Shown here piece by piece: positions 9,191-18,254 of a stretch of DNA of 45,580 nucleotides. The position numbers and the translations under genes were made by a program. The number at the start of each line of letters is the position of its first letter. Position 1 is the stretch's first letter. The notes below the pieces were generated by a model. The model did no database searches and was not told the origin of the DNA. It saw nothing but the letters and a program-made list of their open reading frames with translations. This DNA is from Desulfobacteraceae bacterium (GTDB lineage Bacteria > Desulfobacterota > Desulfobacteria > Desulfobacterales > SURF-7). Location: the NCBI GenBank assembly GCA_003599865.1, contig QZKS01000003.1, positions 1 through 45,580 on the forward strand, given 5' to 3'.

Positions 9191-10786
9191 TTATATGCTT
9201 ATGGTTTTTGCCCGTCTCACGACCAGAAAGTAGTCAAAGATCAGACGCGTGAGAATGAGTGCCGTAAAAAGACTGGCCAGAATACCCAGACTCAGGGTTA
9301 CGGCAAAGCCTTTCACAGGGCCGGTTCCGAACTGAAACAGCACAAGTGCCACGATCAGGGTGGTGATGTTCGCATCCAGAATGGTCAGCGTCGCGCGGTC
9401 AAAACCGGCATTCAGAGCGGCAAGCGGTGTTTTTCCGAGCCGCAGTTCTTCCCGGATGCGTTCAAAAATCAGAACGTTTGCGTCCACTGCCATGCCGATT
9501 GTCAGGATGATGCCGGCGATACCGGGGAGCGTCAGTGTGGCGCCGAATGCCGCCAGCCCGCCCATCAGCATGATGATATTGATGATCAGGGCAATGTCGG
9601 CGATGACCCCGGAACCTTTATAATACAGGATCATGAACAGCATGACCGTGAACGTTCCCACATACAGGGAAAGCAATCCCTTGTTGATGGAATCCTGGCC
9701 AAGGGAAGGTCCGACGGTTCTTTCTTCAATGATGTTGACCGGGGCAGGAAGCGCTCCGGCCCGTAAAATGATGGCCAGATCCCGGGCCTCTTCCATGGTG
9801 AAGCTGCCTTCGATAATGGCGCTTCCGCCGCTGATTTTGGAACGGATATTGGGTGCGGAATAAACGGTATTGTCCAGAACAATGGCAAGCCGTTTGTTGA
9901 CATTTTCACCGGTGATTCTTTCAAAAACCCGGCCGCCTTTTTTGCTGAAGGTCATGGCCACATAAGGTTCATTATATTGGGAGTTGATCTGAACCCTGGC
10001 ATCGGTCAGATCAGCACCGGTCAGAGAGGTTCTTTTCTTGATCAGCATGGGCAGCTTTGAGGTATAACCGGTTTCTCTGTTTTTTTGAATCTGGTAGAGC
10101 AGCTCGCTTCCGGGCGGAATACTGCCCTTGACCGCAGCGTCCACATCGTTCTCTTCATCCACCAGCCGGAACTCCAGGAGAGCGGTACGGCCGATCAGTT
10201 TTTTTGCCCGGTTTGTATCCGTGATTCCCGGCAATTGAATCAGAATCCGGTTTTCTCCCTGCAGGCGGATATCCGGTTCGCTGACACCGAATTCGTCAAT
10301 CCGGTTCCGGATGGTCTCAATCGCCTGATCAACAGACATTTTTTTCAGATAGTCCGCTTCCTCTGACGGAAGGGAAAGAAGAAAGACCGTTTCACCGTTT
10401 TCCGATTCGGAGCTTATATCCAATTCCTTGTATTCCTTGCTTAAAAACTCATTAAACGGTTCAACCATTTCCTCTTTTACCTTGACGGCAATTCTGTTTT
10501 TTCCCACCGGCCGGATATTGCTATATTTGATATGGGCTTTTCGAAGAAGAGCTTTTATTTCCTGTGTCATTGTTTCAATCTGTCTCTCAATCGCTTTTTC
10601 CGTCATCACTTCCAGGACAAGGTGCATGCCGCCCTGTAAATCAAGACCCAGATTGATCTGTTTATTCGGCCATACCGTGGGTTGATCCGTCTTGTTGATC
10701 GCCATGTGAATGGTCGGAAACAGATAAACCATTGTGATAATAATCACCACAGGTACAATATAGAGTCTCCATGAAAGATTCTTCAA
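9191..10786 (-). CDS. secD: Protein translocase subunit SecD
   Basis: A 531-residue SecD with an N-terminal membrane helix (WRLYIVPVVIIITMVYLF), the signature LGLDLQGGMHLVLEV, the large P1 periplasmic domain (RNRIDEFGVSEPDI, IQLPGI), and a C-terminal block of membrane helices with MAVDANVLIFERIREEL and the conserved GF motif (NAGFDRA). It forms the SecDF accessory complex with the next gene. It is preceded by yajC and a strong inverted repeat that may modulate the yajC/secD ratio. Confidence 0.97.
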   Translation of the reverse strand: MKNLSWRLYIVPVVIIITMVYLFPTIHMAINKTDQPTVWPNKQINLGLDLQGGMHLVLEVMTEKAIERQIETMTQEIKALLRKAHIKYSNIRPVGKNRIAVKVKEEMVEPFNEFLSKEYKELDISSESENGETVFLLSLPSEEADYLKKMSVDQAIETIRNRIDEFGVSEPDIRLQGENRILIQLPGITDTNRAKKLIGRTALLEFRLVDEENDVDAAVKGSIPPGSELLYQIQKNRETGYTSKLPMLIKKRTSLTGADLTDARVQINSQYNEPYVAMTFSKKGGRVFERITGENVNKRLAIVLDNTVYSAPNIRSKISGGSAIIEGSFTMEEARDLAIILRAGALPAPVNIIEERTVGPSLGQDSINKGLLSLYVGTFTVMLFMILYYKGSGVIADIALIINIIMLMGGLAAFGATLTLPGIAGIILTIGMAVDANVLIFERIREELRLGKTPLAALNAGFDRATLTILDANITTLIVALVLFQFGTGPVKGFAVTLSLGILASLFTALILTRLIFDYFLVVRRAKTISI

Positions 10787-10828
10787 AGCTCATTTTCCTT
10801 TCTTCAATCAATATTCCTGTTCATGGCA

Positions 10829-10860
10829 TCAAAGCCGGTTCAAGCCGGAACCGGCTTTGA
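10829..10860 (-). terminator. Strong hairpin between yajC and secD
   Basis: A perfect 13-bp inverted repeat (10829-10841 with 10848-10860, core AAAGCCGGTTC) has a 6-nt loop. On the minus strand it follows the yajC stop and precedes secD. No T-run follows, so it is more likely an attenuating or mRNA-stabilising stem than a full rho-independent terminator. Confidence 0.6.
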
Positions 10861-10871
10861 AAACATCGTAT

Positions 10872-11213
10872 TTATTTTTTTTCGACTGGAGCGGGAGCGG
10901 TGCTTGGGATGATCGTCCCGACATTACCCCTGGAAACCTTGATTTTGACTTTTTCCGCGACTTCCAGGGTGATGGTCGTGTCATCGACCGTTGTGATCCG
11001 GCCATGAATACCGCCGCTGGTGATCACCCGGTCGCCTTTTTTCAGGGCATTGATCATGGCCTGATGTTCCTTGGCCTTTTTCTGCTGGGGCCGGATGAGC
11101 AGAAAATAAAAAATGGCGAACATTAAAATCAGCGGAACAAATGCTGTAAATCCGCCTCCGTCAGCCGCTCCGCCGGCACCTCCGGTTCCCATGGCATATG
11201 CTAAATTAAACAA
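10872..11213 (-). CDS. yajC: Preprotein translocase subunit YajC
   Basis: A 113-residue small membrane protein with a Gly/Ala-rich N-terminus, one hydrophobic helix (VPLILMFAIFYFLLI) followed by RPQQKKAKEHQ, and a beta-rich C-terminal domain (LKKGDRVITSGGIHGRITTVDD) that defines YajC. It associates with SecDF. The start is taken as TTG at 11213 because AGGAGG lies seven bases upstream; the first in-frame ATG, eight codons later, has no ribosome-binding site. Confidence 0.95.
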   Translation of the reverse strand: MFNLAYAMGTGGAGGAADGGGFTAFVPLILMFAIFYFLLIRPQQKKAKEHQAMINALKKGDRVITSGGIHGRITTVDDTTITLEVAEKVKIKVSRGNVGTIIPSTAPAPVEKK

Positions 11214-11294
11214 AATAATTCCTCCTTGCGTTTCATATCATTCATAATCGGTTTATCATTGTTGTTACTCCGGCAATTCATTACACCAAGGTTT

Positions 11295-11321
11295 GTCATG
11301 CGGGATCAAGTCCGGCATGAC
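11295..11321. repeat. Dispersed palindromic repeat, copy 1
   Basis: An imperfect inverted repeat (GTCATGCGGGA, loop TCAAG, TCCGGCATGAC) with one mismatch in an 11-bp stem. The same core (TGCCGGATCA-GTCCGGCATGACGG type) recurs at 14872-14892 in another intergenic gap, which indicates a REP-like family. Confidence 0.65.
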
Positions 11322-11352
11322 GGAATTCTTGTATGTATTTGCCGGGTTAATA

Positions 11353-12108
11353 TTATTCGTTTGTTATCCAGATGGTTTCGCCGTCAAAACGGATCCGGTT
11401 CATATTGGTGACGTCAATTGTTTCGAGCAGGGAAAACACCTCTTTCATATGGTACACGACAATTTTGCTCAACGGTTCGAGCTGGTGAATATCGGAGGCA
11501 ATCTTCCGCTCCTTGACATTATAGATATAAACCATCTTTTCCGAGAACTTGAGAATTTTTCCAACACCCGAACTGCGTCCGTTATTACCTGGTTCATCCG
11601 CAAGAGGGGATACTGAGACCTGTTTTCTGCGGAAATAGTTTTTCAACAGCTGGAAATGAATATTCCAGATATTTTCTCCCGGGAGTACGACATGGACCCC
11701 GAAATCTTCCGCATCCTCTTTTGATCGGATCGATGATTTCCCCAGATTTCTTTCCACAAGCTCACCCCGCTTGAGCCGGCCTTCATCAACAATATCCCGC
11801 ATCTTTACCGTCTCATCTCCCACCCGGAGAGATTCGTCGGATTTGACGATCATATCCAGACCATCGTCAATTCCATATTGGCCTTTCCGGTCCTCCATCA
11901 ATGCGGAGAGGTTCCGATCTTCTTCCAGGCGGCCATAATCCAGAACCATTTCCGTATGCGGTACGGTATCCGGATCGATGGTGATGGATTCCGGGGCATT
12001 TGCCGGATCCTTTTGCTGCTGCCTGTTTTGAAGAACGATCACGATGACTAGAACGACCGCTGCGGAAACAATCAAAAAACCGATTTTTTTTCGGGTCGGA
12101 AAAGACAT
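11353..12108 (-). CDS. Unknown single-pass membrane protein between rng and yajC
   Basis: A 251-residue protein of unrecognised family. After TRKK comes one hydrophobic helix (IGFLIVSAAVVLVIVIVLQN), then a polar, presumably periplasmic part. The segment HVVLPGENIWNIHFQLLKNYF resembles the start of a LysM motif but is not convincing, and the C-terminus is beta-rich (VYIYNVKERKIASDIHQLEP). The ATG at 12108 is preceded by CGGAGGTAG and is preferred over the upstream in-frame start at 12144. Its position between rng and yajC suggests cell-envelope work, by context only. Confidence 0.85.
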   Translation of the reverse strand: MSFPTRKKIGFLIVSAAVVLVIVIVLQNRQQQKDPANAPESITIDPDTVPHTEMVLDYGRLEEDRNLSALMEDRKGQYGIDDGLDMIVKSDESLRVGDETVKMRDIVDEGRLKRGELVERNLGKSSIRSKEDAEDFGVHVVLPGENIWNIHFQLLKNYFRRKQVSVSPLADEPGNNGRSSGVGKILKFSEKMVYIYNVKERKIASDIHQLEPLSKIVVYHMKEVFSLLETIDVTNMNRIRFDGETIWITNE

Positions 12109-12227
12109 GCGGCTACCTCCGTATTGAACATTGGTCGACAACACTGATACAGCAATCAGGACCCGGTGTCAATACAGGGTGGGTATATTCTTGCAAAAGA
12201 TCAATTCCATTGGCAGAGAGGTATGCG

Positions 12228-13688
12228 TTATGGATCACAGGCAATTTTGCTGTCACCCGGAGTCATTTCCGGATCCCCCTGAATGGTGATCCGAAGGTTG
12301 AGTCTGGTTTCGATATTGTTAATTTCACTTCTTTTTTTATTTAAAAGATAGGAACACACATTGACAGGAACCGTAACCGTAACACTGGTATCTGCCGCTT
12401 TCATGGTCGCCAGCCGGAGTTCCCGCAATATGGATAGGCCGATGGTCTCCACGGAAGGCGTCAGGCCTTTTCCTTTGCAGTGAGGGCACTGAATATAACT
12501 TCCGGATTCAATGGTAGGGTTGATCCGCTGCCGGGACATTTCCATGAGACCGAATTTGGAGATAATACCCACCTTTGTCCGGGCTTTATCTTCTTTTAAA
12601 AACATTTTCATGGCATTCTGAATCTTGATTTTGTGTTTCTGGTCCCGCATGTCAATAAAGTCGATGACAATCAGCCCGCCAAGGTCCCGAAGCCTGAGTT
12701 GTCTGGCAATCTCTTCGGCAGCCTCCATATTGGTCTGAAAGGCGGTTTCTTCAATGGATTCGTTTTTGGTGGCCTTTCCGGAATTTACATCAATGGAAAC
12801 AAGCGCCTCGGTGGGATTCAGGACAATGGACCCGCCGGATTTCAGTTTTACCCGGTTTTCAAAAATGGAGGTGATCTGGGATTCCAGCTGGTATTTTGAA
12901 AAAATGGGCTTGTCGCTCTGGTAATGTTTTACAATCTTGATCTGTTTCGGGGAGATAACACCCATAAAGGTCTTGATGTCCCGGTAAACCGACAGATCAT
13001 CGATCAGGATTTCATCGGTTTCCGGTGTGAAGTAGTCGCGAATGGATCGGACGGCAAGGTTTCTCTCTTTGTAGAGAAGGCTCGGTGCTTTCAGGTCCAC
13101 CCCTTTTTGCTTGATATCTTTCCACAGGCGCAGGAGGTATCGAATATCTTTGGAGAGAAGGGTTTTGGTGCAGCTTTCTCCGGCAGTCCGGACAATCAGG
13201 CCAAATTCTTCCGGAAGCATTTCCGCGATGATTTCCTTCAGCCGCTTGCGCTCGTTTTCATCTTCTATTTTTCGGGAAATGCCGATTGTCGTAGTGCCCG
13301 GCATCAGCACGGTATGTCTTCCCGGAAGCGATATGAAGGTGCTGAGCATGGCCCCTTTGCTCATGACCGGATCTTTGGTGATCTGGACGAGAAGTTCCTG
13401 ACCCTTTCTCACGATTTTCTGCAAGGTGCGGTCACCGGTGGAGTTGTCGATAAAGTAGTCGCTGTGGATTTCCGTTTTTTGCAGGAAACCGTGCCGTTCC
13501 GCCCCATAATCCACAAACACTGCCTGGAGGCTGGGTTCGATCCGGGTGATAATACCTTTATATATATTGCTTCTGGTGATGGCCCTGGATGTTGTTTCAA
13601 TATGAAATTCTTCCAGCTTGTTATTTTTGACGATCGCAATTCTACATTCTTCCATATCAACGGCATTGATCAGAATTTTATTTCCCAT
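12228..13688 (-). CDS. rng: Ribonuclease G/E family endoribonuclease
   Basis: A 486-residue RNase G-type enzyme that processes rRNA and decays mRNA. It has an N-terminal S1-like RNA-binding region (NIYKGIITRIEPSLQAVFVDYGAERHGFL), the catalytic core with SIDVNSGKA and IVIDFIDM supplying the metal-binding aspartates, and the zinc-link CPHCKGKG. It lacks the long disordered C-terminal scaffold of RNase E, and its size fits RNase G. The ATG at 13688 with AGGAAAG upstream is preferred over the in-frame start at 13748. A TATAAT hexamer at 13713-13718 (minus strand) lies close upstream but has no clear -35 partner. Confidence 0.96.
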   Translation of the reverse strand: MGNKILINAVDMEECRIAIVKNNKLEEFHIETTSRAITRSNIYKGIITRIEPSLQAVFVDYGAERHGFLQKTEIHSDYFIDNSTGDRTLQKIVRKGQELLVQITKDPVMSKGAMLSTFISLPGRHTVLMPGTTTIGISRKIEDENERKRLKEIIAEMLPEEFGLIVRTAGESCTKTLLSKDIRYLLRLWKDIKQKGVDLKAPSLLYKERNLAVRSIRDYFTPETDEILIDDLSVYRDIKTFMGVISPKQIKIVKHYQSDKPIFSKYQLESQITSIFENRVKLKSGGSIVLNPTEALVSIDVNSGKATKNESIEETAFQTNMEAAEEIARQLRLRDLGGLIVIDFIDMRDQKHKIKIQNAMKMFLKEDKARTKVGIISKFGLMEMSRQRINPTIESGSYIQCPHCKGKGLTPSVETIGLSILRELRLATMKAADTSVTVTVPVNVCSYLLNKKRSEINNIETRLNLRITIQGDPEMTPGDSKIACDP

Positions 13689-13831
13689 ATTCTTTCCTGT
13701 AACAACCTTTTTATTATAGTATCTCTCCATGAGGGGATTCCGGTGCAATCCGGATTCTCATTGGCGATGAGGATTTAGTTTAAATAAAGAATTGAAGTAG
13801 ATAAGTCAAACAGTTTTTATCCGGAATGACG

Positions 13832-13850
13832 ACTTGCCAAGCTGGGATAT
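13832..13850. repeat. Short dispersed repeat, copy 1 (ACTTGCCAAGC type)
   Basis: The 11-base ACTTGCCAAGC followed by TGGGATAT recurs almost unchanged at 14749-14767 (ACTTGCCAAGCAGGGTATT). Both copies are in non-coding DNA on either side of the toxin-antitoxin pair. The 13689-13976 gap otherwise holds only AT-rich sequence and a weak ACATTCTTG/CAAGAGTGT stem. Confidence 0.5.
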
Positions 13851-13976
13851 AAAATCAGAACACTCTTGATTAAAAAAACAAGAATGTAATTTTGTTTTTG
13901 AGTGAACCCTTGTGTATGAATGCATTGATGATGACAGGTGGAAACGGCTGCGATAGGCAAACGGCAGCTACCAAAT

Positions 13977-14246
13977 TTAATAATGGTATCGGCAAGCCAG
14001 TATTCTGATTTTGTCTTTTACAATTTGATAAACGAGTCGGTGCTCCTGGTCTATGCGTCTTGACCAGCATCCGGCGAGTTCGTGTTTTAATGGTTCCGGT
14101 TTGCCGGTTCCTTCGAACGGATTGCGCTGGACTTCTTTGATCAGCTTGATAATCCGGAGAGCTTTTTTACGGTCTTTTTCCACCCACCAGGCAAGATCTT
14201 CAAATCCGGCAGGATCAAACTCCAAGCTTTTTACAGGCTTCGTCAA
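13977..14246 (-). CDS. yoeB: YoeB-family mRNA interferase toxin
   Basis: An 89-residue RelE-superfamily toxin that cleaves mRNA at the ribosomal A site. It matches YoeB through LKHELAGCWSRRIDQEHRLVYQI and the C-terminal CRYHY, which hold the catalytic Arg, His and Tyr. The gene overlaps the antitoxin gene by 32 bp, the standard arrangement for co-expression with antitoxin made first. It looks intact. Confidence 0.95.
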   Translation of the reverse strand: MTKPVKSLEFDPAGFEDLAWWVEKDRKKALRIIKLIKEVQRNPFEGTGKPEPLKHELAGCWSRRIDQEHRLVYQIVKDKIRILACRYHY

Positions 14247-14418
14247 AGGGGATACCTTCCTTACTGTTCTTTGCTTTCAGTAACCGTTTTTTCATGGTTT
14301 CGCTTTTCAGAAGATGGGCAGTCTCTTTTTCGGATTGAATCTCTCGCCAGAGATCAATGGGAACAATGACGCCGGTTATATTATTATGTTCATCAGAAAT
14401 ATATCTTATCGGTTCCAT
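14215..14418 (-). CDS. yefM: YefM/Phd-family antitoxin
   Basis: A 67-residue antitoxin starting MEPIRYISDEHNNITGVIVP, with the Phd/YefM DNA-binding fold (VPIDLWREIQSEKET) and a short toxin-binding tail. The ATG at 14418 is chosen because AAAGGGGGG lies just upstream. A longer in-frame reading begins at 14511 but would start upstream of the promoter's transcription start. It neutralises the YoeB toxin encoded next, and such antitoxins repress their own promoter. Confidence 0.92.
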   Translation of the reverse strand: MEPIRYISDEHNNITGVIVPIDLWREIQSEKETAHLLKSETMKKRLLKAKNSKEGIPFDEACKKLGV

Positions 14419-14467
14419 GGTTATCCCCCCCTTTAATAAGGATAAGACCTTGCTTTTCTTTGGGAAG

Positions 14468-14496
14468 ACTATATGTAAAACCTTCTTTTGTGTCAA
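14468..14496 (-). promoter_or_regulatory. Sigma-70 promoter of the yefM-yoeB operon
   Basis: TTGACA (14496-14491), a 17-nt spacer, and TATAGT (14473-14468) read on the minus strand, ending about 50 bp upstream of the antitoxin ATG. This is the best sigma-70 match seen in the window. No TGTACA core, the YefM operator of E. coli, is visible here. Confidence 0.8.
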
Positions 14497-14748
14497 CAGT
14501 ATTATCTGCACAATATATGGAAGGTCGTCTGTCAGGCTGGGGACGGTTGTGTGATAACTGGTAGGTCACCCCCCTGGATATTTATGGGATGAGGAAAAAA
14601 TGATTTAAAATGCCGTTTTTTAAACGCAGGTATAAGGCATGATGCAAAGGATGAATTTTTTATTGAATCCGGTAATCATATGACTGTTTTCAGCCTGAGG
14701 CGGTGGTGGATCAAGGGTATGGGGCAGTACATGCCGTTCTGAATTACA

Positions 14749-14767
14749 ACTTGCCAAGCAGGGTATT
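14749..14767. repeat. Short dispersed repeat, copy 2 (ACTTGCCAAGC type)
   Basis: Shares ACTTGCCAAGC and a similar GGGTAT tail with 13832-13850. Confidence 0.5.
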
Positions 14768-14871
14768 AATTTGTATTGTCATCACAAAATGACGAAGTCG
14801 TAAAAAGTCAAAAATTACCTTTTTTGTCATTCTGACGAATGTCATAATCTAGTAATTTAAGATACTTCTGG

Positions 14872-14892
14872 ATGCCGGATCAGGTCCGGCAT
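14872..14892. repeat. Dispersed palindromic repeat, copy 2
   Basis: A perfect 8-bp stem ATGCCGGA/TCCGGCAT with a 5-nt loop TCAGG, followed by GACGGA. It is the same family as 11295-11321. Confidence 0.65.
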
Positions 14893-14898
14893 GACGGA

Positions 14899-14922
14899 GA
14901 TGAAACTTTTTACGGTTTCATC
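14899..14922. repeat. Hairpin GATGAAAC/GTTTCATC upstream of leuS
   Basis: An 8-bp perfect stem with loop TTTTTACG, directly after palindromic repeat copy 2 and followed by an A-rich run. It probably belongs to the same composite intergenic repeat; a leader hairpin for leuS is the alternative. Confidence 0.45.
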
Positions 14923-15001
14923 AAAAAATAATACGGTTGATAATGTTCCGATGATTAAGAGATAACCGCAATAGCGAAACATAGTCGAGGAAACTGGAAA
15001 C

Positions 15002-17593
15002 ATGCAAGAGAATTACGATCCCAGGGCAATTGAACAAAAATGGCAGACATTCTGGAAAGATACCGGATTGTTTGCGGTTACGGAAGATGACACCAAAGAA
15101 AAATATTACCTGCTGGAGATGTTTCCCTATCCATCGGGCAAGATTCATATGGGGCACGTACGGAATTATACGATCGGGGATGTGGTGGCCCGATATAAAC
15201 GAATGCAGGGCCTGAATGTACTTCACCCCATGGGTTGGGATGCATTCGGCATGCCTGCGGAAAATGCCGCCATCGCCAACAAAACCCATCCGGCTGCCTG
15301 GACCTATGACAACATTGACTATATGCGGTCCCAATTGAAAAAGATGGGATTCAGCTATGACTGGAGCCGGGAGATTGCAACCTGCAAGCCCGATTACTAC
15401 CGGTGGGAACAATGGCTGTTCATCAAGATGTTCGAAAAGGGAATGGCCTACCGCAAAGAATCCTCGGTAAACTGGTGTGATCCATGCCAGACGGTTCTGG
15501 CCAATGAGCAGGTGGAAGCCGGAATGTGCTGGCGTTGTGGAAAACAGGTACGCCAGAAAAAACTGGAACAGTGGTTTTTCCGGATCACGGACTTTGCCGA
15601 AGACCTTCTGCTGTATTGTGATAAGCTTTCGGGCTGGCCGGACAAAGTAACAACCATGCAGAAAAACTGGATCGGAAAGAGTATCGGTGCGGAGATCCGG
15701 TTTCCGCTGGAGCATTCCGATGACGTGATTCCGGTTTTTACGACACGCCAGGATACGGTGTTCGGCGCAACCTTCATGTGTCTTGCCCCGGAGCATCCGC
15801 TGGTTCCGGCATTATCCCGGAATACGCCGGAGAAAGAGAAGGTTGCGGCCTTTGTGGAAAAAATGTCCCTGCAGGACCGCTCCGGCAAGGCTGTTGAAAA
15901 GTTTGAGAAAGAGGGCGTGTTTATCGGCGTCCATTGCATCAATCCGCTGAGCGGAAGAAGAATGCCGGTTTATACAGCCAATTTTGCCCTGATGGAATAT
16001 GGTACGGGCGCCGTCATGTCCGTTCCTGCCCATGACCAGAGAGATTATGACTTTGCAGAGAAATACGGTCTGGAAAAAATCGTGGTGGTCAATCCCCGTC
16101 ATCAGGACCTGAATGCCGCAACCATGACGGAAGCGTATACCGGAGAAGGCATTCTGGTAAATTCGGGAGATTTCAACGGGCTGGACAATCACAAGGCAAA
16201 GGACGCTATTGCCGAATATCTGGAAAAACATAACCTGGGAAAGAAAACCGTCAGTTTTCGTCTCCGGGACTGGGGGATATCCCGGCAGCGCTACTGGGGT
16301 GCGCCGATTCCCATGATTCATTGTGATGCCTGCGGTATCGTGCCGGTTGCCGAGGAGGATCTTCCGGTTCTGCTGCCCGAGGATGTGGAAATGCCGGAAG
16401 GCGGCAAATCCCCTCTGACGCTGCTGCCTTATTTCCGGAAAGCGACATGCCCCAAATGCGGCAGCCCGGATGCCCGGCGGGATATGGACACCATGGATAC
16501 CTTTATGGAATCCTCCTGGTATTTTGAACGCTACTGCAGCCCGCATGAAAACAATGGAATGTTTGACCGGAAAGCCGTTCAATACTGGATGCCGGTTGAT
16601 CAGTATATCGGAGGGGTGGAACATGCCATTCTTCATCTTCTCTATTCACGATATTTTACCCGCGTATTGAAAGAATTCGGGCTTGTGGATTTCAAGGAGC
16701 CGTTTACCCGGCTGCTGACCCAGGGAATGGTATGCAAAGAAACGGTTTCCTGTCCGCAGCATGGTTTCCTGTATCCGGAACAGGTTGATGGAAAAGGGGA
16801 TCTTCCGGTCTGCCGGGAATGCGGAAGTGAAATCAAGGTCGGTCGTGTGGAGAAGATGTCCAAATCCAAGAAAAACGTGATCGACCCGAACATCCTGCTG
16901 GAAGAGTACGGCGCGGATACCACCCGGCTTTTCTGTCTGTTTGCATCTCCGCCGGAAAAGGACCTGGAATGGAGTGAGCAGGGTGTGGAAGGCAGTTTCC
17001 GTTTTCTGAACAGAATCTGGCGTCTTGCTGCAAACATCATGGAGACCATCCATGATATCGAGCCTTATCATGGAGATATGGCGGAACTGGATGACCGGCT
17101 CAAGGAGCTTTACCGCAAAGCCCATCAGACGATTAAAAAGGTTACCGGTGATATTGAGGAGAGGTTTCACTTCAATACGGCGATCAGTGCGGTCATGGAA
17201 CTGGTGAACATGATGTACGGCATGGAAACATTTTCCGAAATTCCAAAGGGCGCATCGGTTATGCGGTTTGCCATGGAAACGTCCGTACTGCTGATTTCCC
17301 CCATTGTGCCCCATTTTGCAGAGGAACTCTGGGAGAATCTGGGCAAGCAGCCAAGCGTTCTGGATGTCGCATGGCCCCGGTATCGGGAAGATGCCCTGGT
17401 GCAAGATAATATGACGATCGTGATACAGGTGAACGGAAAACTCAGGGGCTCTTTTGAGATCACGGCAGATGCGTCTGATGAAGTGATCAAGACAACCGCC
17501 CTGGGCCACCCTTCGGCCATCAAATTTGTTCAGGGAAAACCGATCAAAAAAGTCATTGTTGTGAAACAGAAGCTTGTGAATATCGTAATATGA
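15002..17593 (+). CDS. leuS: Leucyl-tRNA synthetase
   Basis: An 863-residue class I synthetase charging tRNA-Leu. The HIGH motif is HMGH at residues 49-52 in [16 protein letters not shown], and KMSKS is at about 618-622. The CP1 editing domain is present, with the threonine-rich motif as [12 protein letters not shown] and the [15 protein letters not shown] segment. Zinc-type Cys clusters ([24 protein letters not shown]-like around 440) and a C-terminal anticodon-binding region follow. The length is normal for the bacterial enzyme. Its stop overlaps the lptE start as ATGA. Confidence 0.98.
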   Translation: MQENYDPRAIEQKWQTFWKDTGLFAVTEDDTKEKYYLLEMFPYPSGKIHMGHVRNYTIGDVVARYKRMQGLNVLHPMGWDAFGMPAENAAIANKTHPAAWTYDNIDYMRSQLKKMGFSYDWSREIATCKPDYYRWEQWLFIKMFEKGMAYRKESSVNWCDPCQTVLANEQVEAGMCWRCGKQVRQKKLEQWFFRITDFAEDLLLYCDKLSGWPDKVTTMQKNWIGKSIGAEIRFPLEHSDDVIPVFTTRQDTVFGATFMCLAPEHPLVPALSRNTPEKEKVAAFVEKMSLQDRSGKAVEKFEKEGVFIGVHCINPLSGRRMPVYTANFALMEYGTGAVMSVPAHDQRDYDFAEKYGLEKIVVVNPRHQDLNAATMTEAYTGEGILVNSGDFNGLDNHKAKDAIAEYLEKHNLGKKTVSFRLRDWGISRQRYWGAPIPMIHCDACGIVPVAEEDLPVLLPEDVEMPEGGKSPLTLLPYFRKATCPKCGSPDARRDMDTMDTFMESSWYFERYCSPHENNGMFDRKAVQYWMPVDQYIGGVEHAILHLLYSRYFTRVLKEFGLVDFKEPFTRLLTQGMVCKETVSCPQHGFLYPEQVDGKGDLPVCRECGSEIKVGRVEKMSKSKKNVIDPNILLEEYGADTTRLFCLFASPPEKDLEWSEQGVEGSFRFLNRIWRLAANIMETIHDIEPYHGDMAELDDRLKELYRKAHQTIKKVTGDIEERFHFNTAISAVMELVNMMYGMETFSEIPKGASVMRFAMETSVLLISPIVPHFAEELWENLGKQPSVLDVAWPRYREDALVQDNMTIVIQVNGKLRGSFEITADASDEVIKTTALGHPSAIKFVQGKPIKKVIVVKQKLVNIVI

Positions 17594-18093
17594 ACAGATG
17601 GATCAAACCGATTTTCTATTTTTTTATGCCGGCTCTTTTTGTTTCCTGCGGTTATCAGTTCGCAGGGATGGGAAAGATGCCCGGCGGTGCAAAAACCGTT
17701 TTTGTCACCATGTTGAAAAACAATTCCAATGAAACCGGCCTGGAAAGAATCATCACCAATTCAATCATCAACGAATTCTCCCGAAGCGGCATCACGATGA
17801 TAAAAGATCAGACCAGGGCGGATGCCGTACTTTCCGGTGTGGTGTCTTCGGTCTACACGGAGACCATTGCCAGATCCAGTGCAAACACCTCTTCTGAAAG
17901 GCGCGTTTATACCAGACTGGACATGAAACTCACGGATAATAAGGGGAAAGTTTTATGGGCTCGATCCGGTCTGGAGGAAAGTGAGGCCTATCTGACAGGA
18001 ACGGACGAAGACCGCCAAAGGTCCCAAGCCATTGAAGAGCTTGTGAAACGGTTGTCCCGGACGGTTTATCAGCGTCTGACAGATGATTTTTAG
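17590..18093 (+). CDS. lptE: LPS-assembly lipoprotein LptE
   Basis: A 167-residue outer-membrane lipoprotein with a signal ending FMPALFVSC and the family-typical GYQFAG right after the lipidated Cys. The body carries [17 protein letters not shown] and [14 protein letters not shown], as in LptE/RlpB, which plugs the LptD barrel that delivers lipopolysaccharide to the surface. It overlaps leuS by four bases, and leuS-lptE linkage is typical of proteobacteria. Its last codons are duplicated about 2.95 kb downstream, past the ATPase gene. Confidence 0.92.
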   Translation: MNRWIKPIFYFFMPALFVSCGYQFAGMGKMPGGAKTVFVTMLKNNSNETGLERIITNSIINEFSRSGITMIKDQTRADAVLSGVVSSVYTETIARSSANTSSERRVYTRLDMKLTDNKGKVLWARSGLEESEAYLTGTDEDRQRSQAIEELVKRLSRTVYQRLTDDF

Positions 18094-18097
18094 CCGG
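18076..18097 (+). repeat. Direct repeat flanking the ATPase gene, left copy
   Basis: The 3' end of lptE, including its stop codon (core CAGATGATTTTTAGCCGG). The same 22 bp with one mismatch is at 21026-21047, so the ATPase segment lies between two direct repeats. Confidence 0.8.
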
Positions 18098-18254
18098 AAC
18101 AAATCTTCGAGGTCTCCGGGATTCGGGTTTTTTACCGTGTTCGGTGCGGATCGCTACCGTGCAGAGGCGGACCGAACATCGTGGAAAAGGTTTACCGGGT
18201 TTCTTGACGATACCCTATAGGCCGCTGCTTTTCACCAAACCAAAAGGACAATCA

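Larger units (their letters stand above)
14512..15001. other. 490-bp intergenic region upstream of leuS, rich in dispersed repeats
   Basis: No gene of its own. It holds the second ACTTGCCAAGC repeat (14749-14767), a palindromic repeat (14872-14892), a second stem (14899-14922), and several ATGACGAA/GTCATTCTGACGAA fragments. The leuS promoter should lie here; a GATAAT at 14939-14944 is a possible -10 without a good -35. Confidence 0.6.

Noticed and set aside
14215-14511. 98-codon antitoxin starting at 14511
   Set aside because: That start lies upstream of the promoter's -10; the ATG at 14418 with AAAGGGGGG upstream is the supported start.
14921-17523. Several long open frames on the minus strand across leuS
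   Set aside because: They are antisense to a complete, well-conserved leuS frame and show no family resemblance.
18144-18254. Longer N-terminus for the P-type ATPase
   Set aside because: The extra 37 residues are not like P-type ATPase sequence, and the ATG at 18255 has a proper ribosome-binding site.
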